Origin: Flavobacterium microcysteis
Lineage (GTDB): Bacteria > Bacteroidota > Bacteroidia > Flavobacteriales > Flavobacteriaceae
Direction of reading: 5' to 3'
DNA length: 64,000 nucleotides
NCBI RefSeq assembly: GCF_006385255.1
Contig: NZ_VFJE01000056.1
Location: 186,001 to 250,000, forward strand
The notes under the pieces are model-generated. The model saw nothing but the letters and a program-made list of their open reading frames with translations, was not told the origin of the DNA and did no database searches. Position numbers and translations under genes: made by a program. This document shows positions 43,974 through 53,032 of this stretch, piece by piece (position 1 is the first letter of the stretch; every line of letters begins with the position of its first letter).

Positions 43974-44052
43974 GAAATAGATTACAACCGTTTTATAATG
44001 TTAAAAAACAGTGTGTTTCCTTTAATTTCTTGATAATTTAACCTCAAATTAA

Positions 44053-44083
44053 TTGCAAGTAACTTAAAAAATTAATATCTTAG
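44053..44083 (+). promoter_or_regulatory. Candidate hcp promoter
   Basis: TTG (44053-44055) and TATCTTAG (44076-44083, one mismatch to TAnnTTTG) are separated by 20 bp in the 196-bp tssC-hcp gap. A dedicated promoter would suit the high Hcp demand. Confidence 0.4.
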
Positions 44084-44169
44084 AGTAACTGAAAATCAGA
44101 ATAGTAGAATAGAAAAATCCCCCAACTTCTATCACAATTAATAAATTTTAATCTTTAAATTTTTTTATT

Positions 44170-44556
44170 ATGTCATTCAAATCAAAACTAAAAGTTGGCG
44201 GAAAGGAATTAAACATTTTGAACGCTTCGTATGATTTGCATCAAGAAGTAGATGCTAGTGGTCGCCCATCTTCTGTTACACGCGGGGGAACAATCAATTT
44301 AACTGTCGAATCAACTGGAGATTCATTCTTTTTCGAATGGATGACCAATAACTTCGAAAGAAAAGACGGATCAATCCAGTATGTTAAGCGTGATACTGAC
44401 GCTAAACTTAAAGAAATGAACTTCAAAGAAGGATATCTTGTAAAATACAGAGAGTCTTTCGATGCTCAGGATGGAAATCCTTTAACTGAAACCTTCACAA
44501 TTTCTGCAAAAGAAATTTCTATGGGTGGCGGTGAGCACGTTAATGAATGGGTTTAA
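44170..44556 (+). CDS. tssD: T6SS tube protein TssD (Hcp), first copy
   Basis: Protein of 128 residues, the Bacteroidota Hcp family (MSFKSKLKVGGKELNILNA, FFFEWMTNNFERKDGSIQY, TETFTISAKEISMGGG). Hexameric rings stack into the inner tube ejected by sheath contraction, with the ring lumen serving as effector chaperone. It is preceded by a promoter-like site and followed by a 13-bp hairpin, suggesting it is expressed at a different level from its neighbours. Confidence 0.93.
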   Translation: MSFKSKLKVGGKELNILNASYDLHQEVDASGRPSSVTRGGTINLTVESTGDSFFFEWMTNNFERKDGSIQYVKRDTDAKLKEMNFKEGYLVKYRESFDAQDGNPLTETFTISAKEISMGGGEHVNEWV

Positions 44557-44582
44557 TTCAATTAGAATTACTTTCAAGTTTT

Positions 44583-44624
44583 TAATGATAAAGGGTCTGT
44601 GTTGATACATTCCCTTTATCATTA
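44583..44624 (+). terminator. 13-bp hairpin between the two hcp genes
   Basis: TAATGATAAAGGG (44583-44595) is fully complementary to CCCTTTATCATTA (44612-44624) around a 16-nt loop. There is no strong T-run, so it is more likely an mRNA-stabilising or partial termination element behind hcp1 than a full terminator. Confidence 0.55.
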
Positions 44625-44670
44625 TATCGTACTATTTGCAGTTTTTTTAATTACTTAAATCTATCTATTT

Positions 44671-45066
44671 ATGTCATTTTTAGCAAAGCTTGAAATTGAC
44701 GGAGAGGTATTGAATGTCTTAGAATTTCAATGCACTCTTGGTCAAGATACAGATAAAAGCGGAAAGCCGTCTGCTGATCCTGCCGGCGGGAAAATCCGAA
44801 TCGTTGTAGAATCTACAAAGAGCACTATGCTGTTTGATTGGATGGTAAGCAATTCCCAGACTAAAAACGGTAAACTCACTTTTTATAGGCGTGACGCCAT
44901 ATCAAAAATGCGTGAGCTTCAATTCAAAGAAGCCTATTGCATTCGATATGACGAAGCTTTTGTTGCCTATAATACGATGTCCATGAGAATTGAAATCGTG
45001 ATTTCAGCAAAAGAAATTAATATGAACGGTTCTCAATTTGCAAGAAACTGGCCGTTGAAATTCTAA
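44671..45066 (+). CDS. tssD: T6SS tube protein TssD (Hcp), second copy
   Basis: Protein of 131 residues, clearly paralogous to the first Hcp (MSFLAKLEIDGEVLNVLEF, MLFDWMVSNSQTKNGKLTF, EIVISAKEINMNGSQFARNW) but divergent in sequence. It lies 10 bp before a type-23 toxin gene. Such toxin-linked Hcp variants often carry a dedicated cargo effector in the ring. It may form hetero-stacks with the first Hcp. Confidence 0.9.
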   Translation: MSFLAKLEIDGEVLNVLEFQCTLGQDTDKSGKPSADPAGGKIRIVVESTKSTMLFDWMVSNSQTKNGKLTFYRRDAISKMRELQFKEAYCIRYDEAFVAYNTMSMRIEIVISAKEINMNGSQFARNWPLKF

Positions 45067-45076
45067 AATAAATCGT

Positions 45077-46018
45077 ATGGACGAACTTAATACTAAATTT
45101 TTTGTAGGGTTGAGTTGGCATTTCGGCGGAGGTCCAAAATCATATTTTAGCGGTACGGCTGGTGTCGGCGTTAGCAGAAGATTTGGTCCGGTTGATCCCG
45201 GTATTAATATCGCCATCAATGCCTATAATGGAGGTATGGGGGCACTTTCAGGCAGCAATGCCATGAATTTTGATGTCGTCATGACCGGAAAACTGACTGT
45301 CGGCGGAGGTAATACTACACCTATGTCTGTTTATCCGTTGCATATGGATAGCGGAACAGGAATGGAAGACACCTACAAATATTCAGGAACAGTTGGAACC
45401 AGCTTAATCTTGAATAATAACGACAGAAATCAGCAAGTGGGTTTTGTACAATTGAGAGCCGGAGATTTCGGATTCCAATTTTACAATGACTTTGGCGGTT
45501 TTAAGAAAATCGGAATTGCCGATGGACACGATCGTTGGTGGACCGGAGGTGGAAAAGTAATTTTAGGAAACAACAGAAGCAACTATCAGATGATTATTGC
45601 TAGTGATGTTTTTACAGCCGATACCGATTCTGAAAGTGTTACAGATTCAGAAGCTGCTAAAAGAAGTCTTGCCGATTTTGAACAAAGACACCTTGGAAGC
45701 AGCGGATTCGAAAAATTCAAAGACAAAGCATTTAATTATACGCCAACATCGGCTACTGAAGTTGGTCAGGAATTTTTAAATGCCAAAAGAGGAGGAGTTG
45801 GATGGAATCCAAATGCGCATTCATTTGACCTAAACCAGGGAAGGACTTCTTTTCATGCAAGAACACCTCAAGGTAGTATAGGGATTAATGGAATTGGTCA
45901 AGGCCATATGTATTCGCAAGATTTGATTCACCGATTTATAAATTTTCACCTGATCCCGTCTGAAAGACCAAACTATTGGGAAGTACAGACAGGGCCTAAT
46001 ATTAATACAGGATTTTAA
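45077..46018 (+). CDS. Polymorphic toxin type 23 domain protein, likely T6SS effector
   Basis: Protein of 313 residues without signal peptide. The first about 200 residues are Gly-rich beta repeats (FFVGLSWHFGGGPKSYFSG, GVGVSRRFGPVDPG) leading to AGDFGFQFYNDFGG and DGHDRWWTGGGKVIL, which matches bacterial toxin 23. The C-terminal about 110 residues (GGVGWNPNAHSFDLNQGRTS, YWEVQTGPNINTGF) are specific. The gene is directly behind hcp2 and its stop overlaps a lipoprotein start (TAATG), so Hcp delivery with a cognate immunity is likely. The biochemical target is unknown. Confidence 0.75.
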   Translation: MDELNTKFFVGLSWHFGGGPKSYFSGTAGVGVSRRFGPVDPGINIAINAYNGGMGALSGSNAMNFDVVMTGKLTVGGGNTTPMSVYPLHMDSGTGMEDTYKYSGTVGTSLILNNNDRNQQVGFVQLRAGDFGFQFYNDFGGFKKIGIADGHDRWWTGGGKVILGNNRSNYQMIIASDVFTADTDSESVTDSEAAKRSLADFEQRHLGSSGFEKFKDKAFNYTPTSATEVGQEFLNAKRGGVGWNPNAHSFDLNQGRTSFHARTPQGSIGINGIGQGHMYSQDLIHRFINFHLIPSERPNYWEVQTGPNINTGF

Positions 46019-46593
46019 TGAAAAGTAATTTATGGATGATGCTCCTGCTGCCTCTCTTTTTTTCCTGCTCCAAAAATATGTATGTCAAAAAAGACTACCA
46101 TTTGTTTGAGGAAAATTTCACCCTTGCTTCAGATGCGCTTTTGCGTACAGATGGAGTTTATGTTCTGGAATCAATCTGGAATAAAGACACGGGAGAGCGA
46201 AAGGCTGACGAGCATATTTTCTATAAGTTTTACAATACCGGACAGGCAAATCTTACTGTTGATTTAGACAAGAAAATAAAGACCGAGCAAGATTATCTTA
46301 CAAGTATTGAGGAACATATTGCGACAACCAATAAGGCTCGGTTTATGACCCATTTGGAAGGATATTATCGTCTGCAAGGCAATAAGATTGTGATAGAACG
46401 TATCACTGTGCCTCGTGATGTGGAAGTTTATAGCTATGGTTATGTAGAGAACGGGAAACTGATAATTGTTAGTGAAACTATTGAAGGAAAAGGAAAGTTT
46501 AACGACAAGCATTTCACAGACAACTACAAAGCAACCTATGTTTTTATGCCTTTGGAAAAATCAGGGCTACAGAATCTGAAGCCCGGATGGTAA
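46018..46593 (+). CDS. Lipoprotein, probable immunity to the type-23 toxin
   Basis: Lipoprotein of 191 residues with lipobox PLFFSC (Cys about residue 17) and a soluble beta-rich domain (DGVYVLESIWNKDTGE, GYYRLQGNKIVIERITVP). I do not recognise a family. The start codon shares one base with the toxin stop, the classic effector-immunity arrangement. An envelope-anchored immunity implies the toxin acts in the periplasm or on the membrane. The immunity role is inferred from context. Confidence 0.6.
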   Translation: MKSNLWMMLLLPLFFSCSKNMYVKKDYHLFEENFTLASDALLRTDGVYVLESIWNKDTGERKADEHIFYKFYNTGQANLTVDLDKKIKTEQDYLTSIEEHIATTNKARFMTHLEGYYRLQGNKIVIERITVPRDVEVYSYGYVENGKLIIVSETIEGKGKFNDKHFTDNYKATYVFMPLEKSGLQNLKPGW

Positions 46594-46605
46594 TCAGATA
46601 ATAAG

Positions 46606-47340
46606 ATGAAGATTAGAGAAAAATACATATTCCTATTTTTTTTCTTGGCTATGCAATTATATGGTCAAGAAAAAAAATATGTTGTTTCTGATCTGGACAA
46701 CGCCTATATGCAGGAAATGAAAGCAGAGAATGCGGAGCTTTCTGCAAGAATTAAAACCTTTCCTCAGGAAATACAGGATTTAAACAAGAAAGTCAGCCAG
46801 GCTATACGTGAAAATAATGCTCAAAAAGCATTGGAATTGGCTATTGAAATGGATAAAAAATATCCAAAAAATGCCGATATCAAAAATTTTATCGGGAAAC
46901 TGAAAACCAAAGAAGCAAAATATGATGAGGCCGTAGTGCTTTTTGATGAAGCTTTGGCCATAAATCCCGGTAACAAATGGTTTTACATAAACAAAGCAAC
47001 AGCTTTGGCGGAAAATAACAAAATTGAGGAAGCGCTAAAAACAATAGAAAAGCTCAATTCGGCCTATCCGAATTGGAGCATCGGCTATAATTTTAAAGCA
47101 TCCTTATTCAGAGAACTGAATCAGCAGAATGAAGCCCTGAAAGCTTATGAACAGGCTCTAAATGCAGCACCTCCAAGTGCTCAGATACTGACGAACAGAG
47201 GAGACTTTTATTTGGAATTAAGCAGAGAAGAACAGGCAATTGCAGATTATAAAAAAGCATTGGAAATCCAGCCGGATTATGCTAGAGCGAAGGAAAAGCT
47301 AAAATCGATTCCTAAAACGGTTTCCGATAAGAAAGAATAA
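46606..47340 (+). CDS. Exported TPR protein of the T6SS island
   Basis: Protein of 244 residues with signal peptide (MKIREKYIFLFFFLAMQLYG) and a coiled segment (about 30-70), then at least four tetratricopeptide repeats (DEAVVLFDEALAINPGNKW, NEALKAYEQALNAAP, EQAIADYKKALEIQPDYARA). TPRs bind partner proteins, so it may be a periplasmic scaffold or part of the preceding immunity cassette. It lies 12 bp after the lipoprotein and 26 bp before vgrG1, probably in the same transcript. Confidence 0.75.
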   Translation: MKIREKYIFLFFFLAMQLYGQEKKYVVSDLDNAYMQEMKAENAELSARIKTFPQEIQDLNKKVSQAIRENNAQKALELAIEMDKKYPKNADIKNFIGKLKTKEAKYDEAVVLFDEALAINPGNKWFYINKATALAENNKIEEALKTIEKLNSAYPNWSIGYNFKASLFRELNQQNEALKAYEQALNAAPPSAQILTNRGDFYLELSREEQAIADYKKALEIQPDYARAKEKLKSIPKTVSDKKE

Positions 47341-47366
47341 AACAGTTTATTAAAAAAAGTAGAGTC

Positions 47367-49175
47367 ATGCCAATCAGTACTCAGATAAAAATAGAAATAG
47401 CAGGAGAAACCCTAACCCGTTTTTCAAAATTAGTGATAGACCAAAAAGTGCACACGCACCACAGATTTTCACTACTGCAACCTTTGCCTAAAGAATTTGT
47501 AAGCCAGGCTATTGATAAGGCTCAAAGTTATATTGGTCAAGCCATAAAAATAACAATCAATCCGTCCAATATGATGACGGCTTCTCCATTAACCTTCAAC
47601 GGTATTATTACCGAGGCTCAGATGGTTCGTACAGCAGGAGCTTCCGGCGGTATAATCATCAATGGTTTTAGTCCAACTATTTTATTGGAAGGCACGCCTA
47701 ATACGAAATCGTATACAGACAAATCGCTTACAGATATCGTTCAGGAAGTAACGGGCAGCTATTCGGCAGACAGCCTGAAACCGGCTGTTTCTGTACAAAA
47801 AGATGCGTCTTTGCCGTATACGGTACAATATTCAGAAAGCGATTTTTCTTTTTTATGCAGGATTGCGCAGAAAAAAGGACAGTGGTTTTATTTCAACGGA
47901 GAAGAACTGATATTCGGAAAACCAAAATCTAAAAACTTTACTTTAGAATACGGAAGATCGCTCCATTCTTTTAATATTGAAATGCGAGCCAAGTCTCTTG
48001 GATTTGAATATGTGGGTTATGACCCGTCTAATGGAGAGACCCAGAGAGCGAGCTCTTCTGAAGCGAATTACCAGCCAGAAGGTTACTCGAAATCCGTATT
48101 CGAATCGTCAAAAAAACTATTCCCAAATTCATCAACGATGTTGTATTTCCATTCTTTAGAAGAAGGAAATTCAAAAACCCATTTGACAGACCGCGTAACC
48201 ACCCAATTGCAGTCCCGTACTGCGGATTTGGTAACTGCAAAAGGTGATTCTGATGAAACGGGATTAAGAATTGGTGATGTGATAGACATCAAAGAACCGG
48301 CCTTTTCACTGACAGGAAATCTTTTAGACGGACTGCAAGAGCAAAACTTCGGAAGCTATATCATTACGGATATCATGCATATCTGCGATGAATCAGGAAA
48401 TTATCATAACACATTTGATGCCGTACCTGATACGGTAATTTCGCCGCCTTATGGAAACGTACACAGTTTTCCGGTGGCAGAATCCCAGCCGGCTACCGTA
48501 ATTTCAAATGACGATCCGGCCGGACTCGGAAGAATTCAGGTAGCATTTGCCTGGCAAAAAGATGCAGGAGCCAATACGCCTTGGATTCGTATGACAAATC
48601 CGCATTCCGGAGGCGGAAAAGGATTTTATTTTATTCCGGAAGTAGGTGAGGAAGTTCTGGTTGGTTTTGAAGGCGGAAATGCTGAAAAACCCTTCGTGCT
48701 GGGAGCTATGTACAATGGTTCTGCTTTGAGCGAATACCATACTTCAGGAAACGATAAAAAAGTAATCCAAACCCGATCGGGTACAAAAGTAATCATGAAT
48801 GATGCTGAAGGAAGTATCTTTATTGAAGATCCGAGTGGCAATACCTGGTTGATGGATGGAAAAGGAAATATCAATGTAAATGCTCCAAAAAACATGACAT
48901 TTACGATTGGAGAGAACTTTAATATTTCCGTTGGCAAGGACATGATTACGAATATTGGTGAAAACAGGACGACCAACGTCACATTAAAAGATAAACTTCA
49001 GGCTCAGGAGGCATTTGAAACAATTGACCAGAATAAGACGGTCAAAGTAAGCGGAGACCTGAAAGAAAATACCGGAACCACAACTCATAAGGCAGAACAG
49101 GGAGACATATTTTTCCAAAGTGCCGGAGTTGCCAAAGTACTGGGAGCTATTGATGCTAAAGTAAATAAAGGATAA
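47367..49175 (+). CDS. vgrG: T6SS tip protein VgrG (TssI), first copy
   Basis: Protein of 602 residues. The gp27-like head (residues 1 to about 380: HRFSLLQPLPKEFVSQAIDK, SDFSFLCRIAQKKGQW) is followed by an OB/gp5-like region (DPAGLGRIQVAFAWQKDAG, NPHSGGGKGFYFIPEVGEEV) and a beta-helix spike (IFIEDPSGNTWLMDGKGNI onward). The trimeric spike tips the Hcp tube. The tail after residue about 520 differs from the second VgrG and probably selects the effectors encoded downstream. Confidence 0.93.
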   Translation: MPISTQIKIEIAGETLTRFSKLVIDQKVHTHHRFSLLQPLPKEFVSQAIDKAQSYIGQAIKITINPSNMMTASPLTFNGIITEAQMVRTAGASGGIIINGFSPTILLEGTPNTKSYTDKSLTDIVQEVTGSYSADSLKPAVSVQKDASLPYTVQYSESDFSFLCRIAQKKGQWFYFNGEELIFGKPKSKNFTLEYGRSLHSFNIEMRAKSLGFEYVGYDPSNGETQRASSSEANYQPEGYSKSVFESSKKLFPNSSTMLYFHSLEEGNSKTHLTDRVTTQLQSRTADLVTAKGDSDETGLRIGDVIDIKEPAFSLTGNLLDGLQEQNFGSYIITDIMHICDESGNYHNTFDAVPDTVISPPYGNVHSFPVAESQPATVISNDDPAGLGRIQVAFAWQKDAGANTPWIRMTNPHSGGGKGFYFIPEVGEEVLVGFEGGNAEKPFVLGAMYNGSALSEYHTSGNDKKVIQTRSGTKVIMNDAEGSIFIEDPSGNTWLMDGKGNINVNAPKNMTFTIGENFNISVGKDMITNIGENRTTNVTLKDKLQAQEAFETIDQNKTVKVSGDLKENTGTTTHKAEQGDIFFQSAGVAKVLGAIDAKVNKG

Positions 49176-49199
49176 TTCTTTTAGGCCAAAACCATAAAA

Positions 49200-50312
49200 A
49201 TGAAACTAGCGAAACCCTATTTTTTCTTCTTATTGCTGTTGTTGGCCTGCAGTAGTTCCTGCAAAGAAAATAACACGGATAAAAACAATAAAGACAAAGC
49301 ACTTAAAGACAATAGTACAAAAACAATGAATGTAGAAAAATTTTACTGGGAAGAAAACATCAATAGCCCGTTAGGATATCCGGTTGAGGTTTATAAAGGC
49401 GGACTCGAGGCAAAAGACGGCAGCTATGTGAGTTTGAGTCTTGGCCCTGATGCAGGAAACTGGGGAGAACTGGGTAGTGGAATGAGCTCGGGAGAGAAGT
49501 CAGTTCCAAACCGACTCAATGTGACCTGGATTTCTTATGCAGAAAATGTTTTCTATGACATTGATACTGAAATTGACTATGACAAATTGGTGAAGTTCTT
49601 TAAGGAAGGTTACGAAGAGAACAATAAAAAATGGGGCCGAAGAAAAGAAAATTACAGAACCATAATCGTAGGTTTTGCTCCAGGTGGAGTAGCCATAATT
49701 TGGTTGGCCGGAGCTGGTAAACAAGTAGAAATAGGCAGGTATCAGGCAGAGAAAATTACAATTCCGCAAGAGGAAATTGCCAAGCTGGACGACCATGACA
49801 AACTTCTTTTTGATGAAGCCAATGTCAAGAGAATCATGTTAAAAGAAAGTTTTGTGCCGCTGGAAGTTCAGAAAGCAAATCAAAACAAACCGATTCCGTT
49901 CGGGTTATGGGATACCTATAGAAAACAATACGATTGGAAAATTGATTTTGTTGTAGGTGAAGGCGGAAAAGCAGCCGATTTCAGCTATACTTTATTTAAC
50001 GGAGAACGGGATGAAATTTTTCCTGAAAACCTTCCGGAAAAAGCCTATAGCAAAAGAGCTATTCCAAAGCAATTGAGTCTGGGATGGAACGACCAGCAAG
50101 GACAGCTTTACGGCGGTTCTCTCGATTTTAATGAAAAAGAAATTTTCAATGCATTTGCGGCTGTTTATGGAAGTGACCCAAATGCCAAAGTAACTTTAGT
50201 CCTTACGGTAAATAAGACAAATACCTACATAGCAGTTGCATTGAAAACGGATGATAAGACAATACCATTAAAAGAAAACAACATCAATATTTTTAAATCT
50301 CGTAAAAAATAG
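49200..50312 (+). CDS. DUF2931 family lipoprotein, probable immunity
   Basis: Lipoprotein of 370 residues with lipobox LLACSSSC (Cys near residue 20). It reads like the DUF2931 family (WEENINSPLGYPVEVYKGG, VPNRLNVTWISYAENVFYDI, IIVGFAPGGVAIIWLAG), with a second related beta module in the C-terminal half (GLWDTYRKQYDWKIDF, LSLGWNDQQGQLYGG), so it may be a duplication. DUF2931 lipoproteins often lie beside T6SS lipase effectors. It is placed just upstream of the DUF2235 gene. An immunity role is inferred. Confidence 0.65.
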   Translation: MKLAKPYFFFLLLLLACSSSCKENNTDKNNKDKALKDNSTKTMNVEKFYWEENINSPLGYPVEVYKGGLEAKDGSYVSLSLGPDAGNWGELGSGMSSGEKSVPNRLNVTWISYAENVFYDIDTEIDYDKLVKFFKEGYEENNKKWGRRKENYRTIIVGFAPGGVAIIWLAGAGKQVEIGRYQAEKITIPQEEIAKLDDHDKLLFDEANVKRIMLKESFVPLEVQKANQNKPIPFGLWDTYRKQYDWKIDFVVGEGGKAADFSYTLFNGERDEIFPENLPEKAYSKRAIPKQLSLGWNDQQGQLYGGSLDFNEKEIFNAFAAVYGSDPNAKVTLVLTVNKTNTYIAVALKTDDKTIPLKENNINIFKSRKK

Positions 50313-50352
50313 ATTGAAAATTTTTGGATTGCGATAATTAATAGAATGAGCC

Positions 50353-52251
50353 ATGGGTAAGAGTTTTGTATATAACACCGGTGAATCAAAAGCTCCTGAA
50401 GAAGAGCTGGAAATGACTTTTGGCGTCTTTATCGATGGAACTTTAAACAATAAGACAAACACGGAACTTAGAAGGAAATACAGGAACGGTGGCGTTGAAA
50501 ATCTAACGGATGATCAGATTTCTGAATCGGTTAAAAGAGACGAAGCGGCATACAAAAAGCTGATGAAGAAAGGCGTTCCTGCAAATCCTACAGAATATGA
50601 ACAATACTTAATCGGTTCCCACAGAACCTACATGGATAAAATGGGAACCGATAACAGCTACAGCAACGACTACACAAACGTAGCCCGAATGTGGAAGTAT
50701 TGTGACAAAGAATACCGTATCTATGTTGAAGGTATGGGGACAGATGACAAGCAAAAAGACAGTCAGGACGGTTTTGCATTTGGAGCAGGACTAACCGGAG
50801 TCAGAGCCAAAGTAAGAAAGGCTTGCGAAATCATGTCCAATAAAATTAATGAAGAAAAAAAGAAAGGCAATAATAGAAACAAAGTCCTGACCAAAATAAC
50901 GGTCGATGCTTTTGGGTTTAGCCGTGGTGCTGCTTCAGCCAGAAATTTTGTACATGAAGTAAATGTAAAAAAAGCATACGAACCCAAGCCATTTAATATG
51001 CCTGATGGTTATTATCCTATCGATCCGTATTCTGAAGGAATGCCGGTCAGGAAGTACAGAAGAACTACTGGCGATGCAGATGGCCTTGAAATAAGTTCGG
51101 AAATTTTGGTGGAAGGAAAGCTTCCAAGAATGGGACATTTGGGCTACAGTATCCTAAAAAATACTGATATAACCGCTGAAGAACTGGAAGACATTACTCT
51201 TGTAGTGCGATTTGTGGGAATTTATGATACCGTTTCTTCTTATGGAGAAGGTGGAGGAAGATTGGGAGAATACGACGTCAATGGTGAACTCAAAGATGAC
51301 GGTTTCTTTAAGAAAGCGGCGACAGAAGTGTTTTCTACTCATTTTGATGATGATGTGGAAGAGTTGCAGTTGAATAATCTAGGCTATTTCCAAAAAATGG
51401 TGCATTTCACGGCAAAAGATGAACATCGGAAAAATTTCTCATTGACCCGTATTAAGCAAATCAAAGATAGGGCGATTGAAAAAAATCTTCCGGGCGTGCA
51501 TTGTGATATAGGTGGTGCCTATGAAAATGAAACAGAATACAAAGATGAAATAGAAACATCAAACCATAAACCATTATGGCAGCTTGAAAAATACAGGCAG
51601 GAATTAATAGCCGGAGGTTGGTTTCATGATGACCAGATAGAAATAAACAACAAGTTCTGGAATTTTATGACAAGCGGACTGGTTTATAGAAAGTTGAGTG
51701 GAACGCGATATCTCAGAAAAGAATACAGCTATTTGCCATTGCATTTCATGGAAGAATTTGGCAAAGAGATTATGAAAACCCAGGCAAAAAGTAACGCATT
51801 GATTGATGATCTTACGATTCAGTATAGCGTTGAGGGTAATCAGATATTAAAACAGGCAAAATCCTATCTGGAAGGCTACATGAACGATGAAATTTCAGAA
51901 TGGGAGTTTGTCAGTGATGAAGAATTGGCAAAAAGAAAGCAGGAAAGAATCGAGAGAGAAAATCTGGAAAAACTGCTGGAAGAGCTGGAAAAAAACAAAG
52001 TCTACGAAGAACAAAATGCAACGGGATTTGATGGGCAAAAGCAATACTGGCCAACCATGCCTCCAGGATTAGGAAAAGAACCGGAACCGGATCCTGATCC
52101 AAGGATAATAAACATAGAAGAAGTTGTGGTAACAGCCTATCATCCGCAAACACTCTTGAGAAAATTGCGAAACCAATATTTCCACTGGTCGGCATCAAGA
52201 GATTGGTTTGGTATGGAACCAGCAAAAAACAGAATTAGAGGCGAATATTAA
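50353..52251 (+). CDS. DUF2235 phospholipase-like T6SS effector
   Basis: Protein of 632 residues in the DUF2235 family, which includes the Tle1-type T6SS phospholipases. The alpha/beta-hydrolase elements are in order: the oxyanion/strand segment FGVFIDGTLNNK, the nucleophile Ser190 in FGFSRGAASAR, Asp292 in VGIYDTVSS and His383 in GVHCDIGGAY. All three catalytic residues are present, so it is probably active. There is no signal peptide, as expected for T6SS delivery. The C-terminal Glu/Lys-rich helix (about 510-560) and tail may dock to VgrG. Confidence 0.85.
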   Translation: MGKSFVYNTGESKAPEEELEMTFGVFIDGTLNNKTNTELRRKYRNGGVENLTDDQISESVKRDEAAYKKLMKKGVPANPTEYEQYLIGSHRTYMDKMGTDNSYSNDYTNVARMWKYCDKEYRIYVEGMGTDDKQKDSQDGFAFGAGLTGVRAKVRKACEIMSNKINEEKKKGNNRNKVLTKITVDAFGFSRGAASARNFVHEVNVKKAYEPKPFNMPDGYYPIDPYSEGMPVRKYRRTTGDADGLEISSEILVEGKLPRMGHLGYSILKNTDITAEELEDITLVVRFVGIYDTVSSYGEGGGRLGEYDVNGELKDDGFFKKAATEVFSTHFDDDVEELQLNNLGYFQKMVHFTAKDEHRKNFSLTRIKQIKDRAIEKNLPGVHCDIGGAYENETEYKDEIETSNHKPLWQLEKYRQELIAGGWFHDDQIEINNKFWNFMTSGLVYRKLSGTRYLRKEYSYLPLHFMEEFGKEIMKTQAKSNALIDDLTIQYSVEGNQILKQAKSYLEGYMNDEISEWEFVSDEELAKRKQERIERENLEKLLEELEKNKVYEEQNATGFDGQKQYWPTMPPGLGKEPEPDPDPRIINIEEVVVTAYHPQTLLRKLRNQYFHWSASRDWFGMEPAKNRIRGEY

Positions 52252-52262
52252 GAGTACAAAGA

Positions 52263-53012
52263 ATGATTTCTATAGTTCACGGATTAAAAGAATACCATCT
52301 CGAGCCTAAGGTTGGAGCACGATATAGCTATCGGTTTGAAACAATCGTAGACGATTTTTCGAACGAGAGAAGTCCCGTACAGAAATCGTATATCAGAGAG
52401 GTGCAGATTATGCCGATAGGGAGAGAAGGATATTTGGACATCTACCAGATTTTTACAGCTAAAATTTCAATAAAAAGCAATGTAGCTGTAGCCGATGAAT
52501 ATTTGATAAAGCAGATAGGATATGCCTTTGATGAAATTGAAGCCGGAGTAGATTATACGGGAAAAATTGTCCGTATTTTTAATATGAAAGAATTGAGCTC
52601 CAGATGGGACAAAACAAGTAGAGAGCTTGCGGTAGAATATGAAGGAAGCTTTATACAGAGCTACTTCGGCGAGATTAGTATGATTCTGAATGATGAAACG
52701 AGGCTAATTGAATTTTTGTCAACATACAAAATGTTTGGGCTTTATTTTCATGGTCTATTCGGGAATTATCTTTTGTGGGAAATGCCAATCGTGAGAAGAA
52801 AAACAATCGAGGATTTTAAGAATAGCGAAGTCGAAGAACAGATCCATCCTGAAAAGAAAGATGGAGTCAGATATAAAATAAGAGGTAGGTCGAGTAACGT
52901 AGATAAATACGAAGGCGAGCTGTTATATAATGATTATCAATTGCAGGAAGCTTTAATTGAAATTGAAGATAATATGCAATCTGTAAAATATGCCACGCTT
53001 TTTTTAGGTTAG
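52263..53012 (+). CDS. Possible T6SSiii effector adaptor/chaperone A
   Basis: Protein of 249 residues without signal peptide; the family is not recognised. It has an N-terminal beta region (residues 18-75: YSYRFETIVDDFSNERSPV), a helical middle (ELSSRWDKTSRELAVEYE and following) and a C-terminal sheet (VDKYEGELLYNDYQLQEALI). The middle shares the pattern ND-RxL-x-Y-x3-GL-x-Y, and the end shares DKYEG, with the 61693-62586 protein. Both directly precede an effector gene, here the PAAR-like/GH19 gene 20 bp later. This suggests an adaptor or chaperone, by analogy with Eag or DUF4123 proteins. Confidence 0.5.
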   Translation: MISIVHGLKEYHLEPKVGARYSYRFETIVDDFSNERSPVQKSYIREVQIMPIGREGYLDIYQIFTAKISIKSNVAVADEYLIKQIGYAFDEIEAGVDYTGKIVRIFNMKELSSRWDKTSRELAVEYEGSFIQSYFGEISMILNDETRLIEFLSTYKMFGLYFHGLFGNYLLWEMPIVRRKTIEDFKNSEVEEQIHPEKKDGVRYKIRGRSSNVDKYEGELLYNDYQLQEALIEIEDNMQSVKYATLFLG

Positions 53013-53032
53013 AAAGCACAAAACATGCAGCT

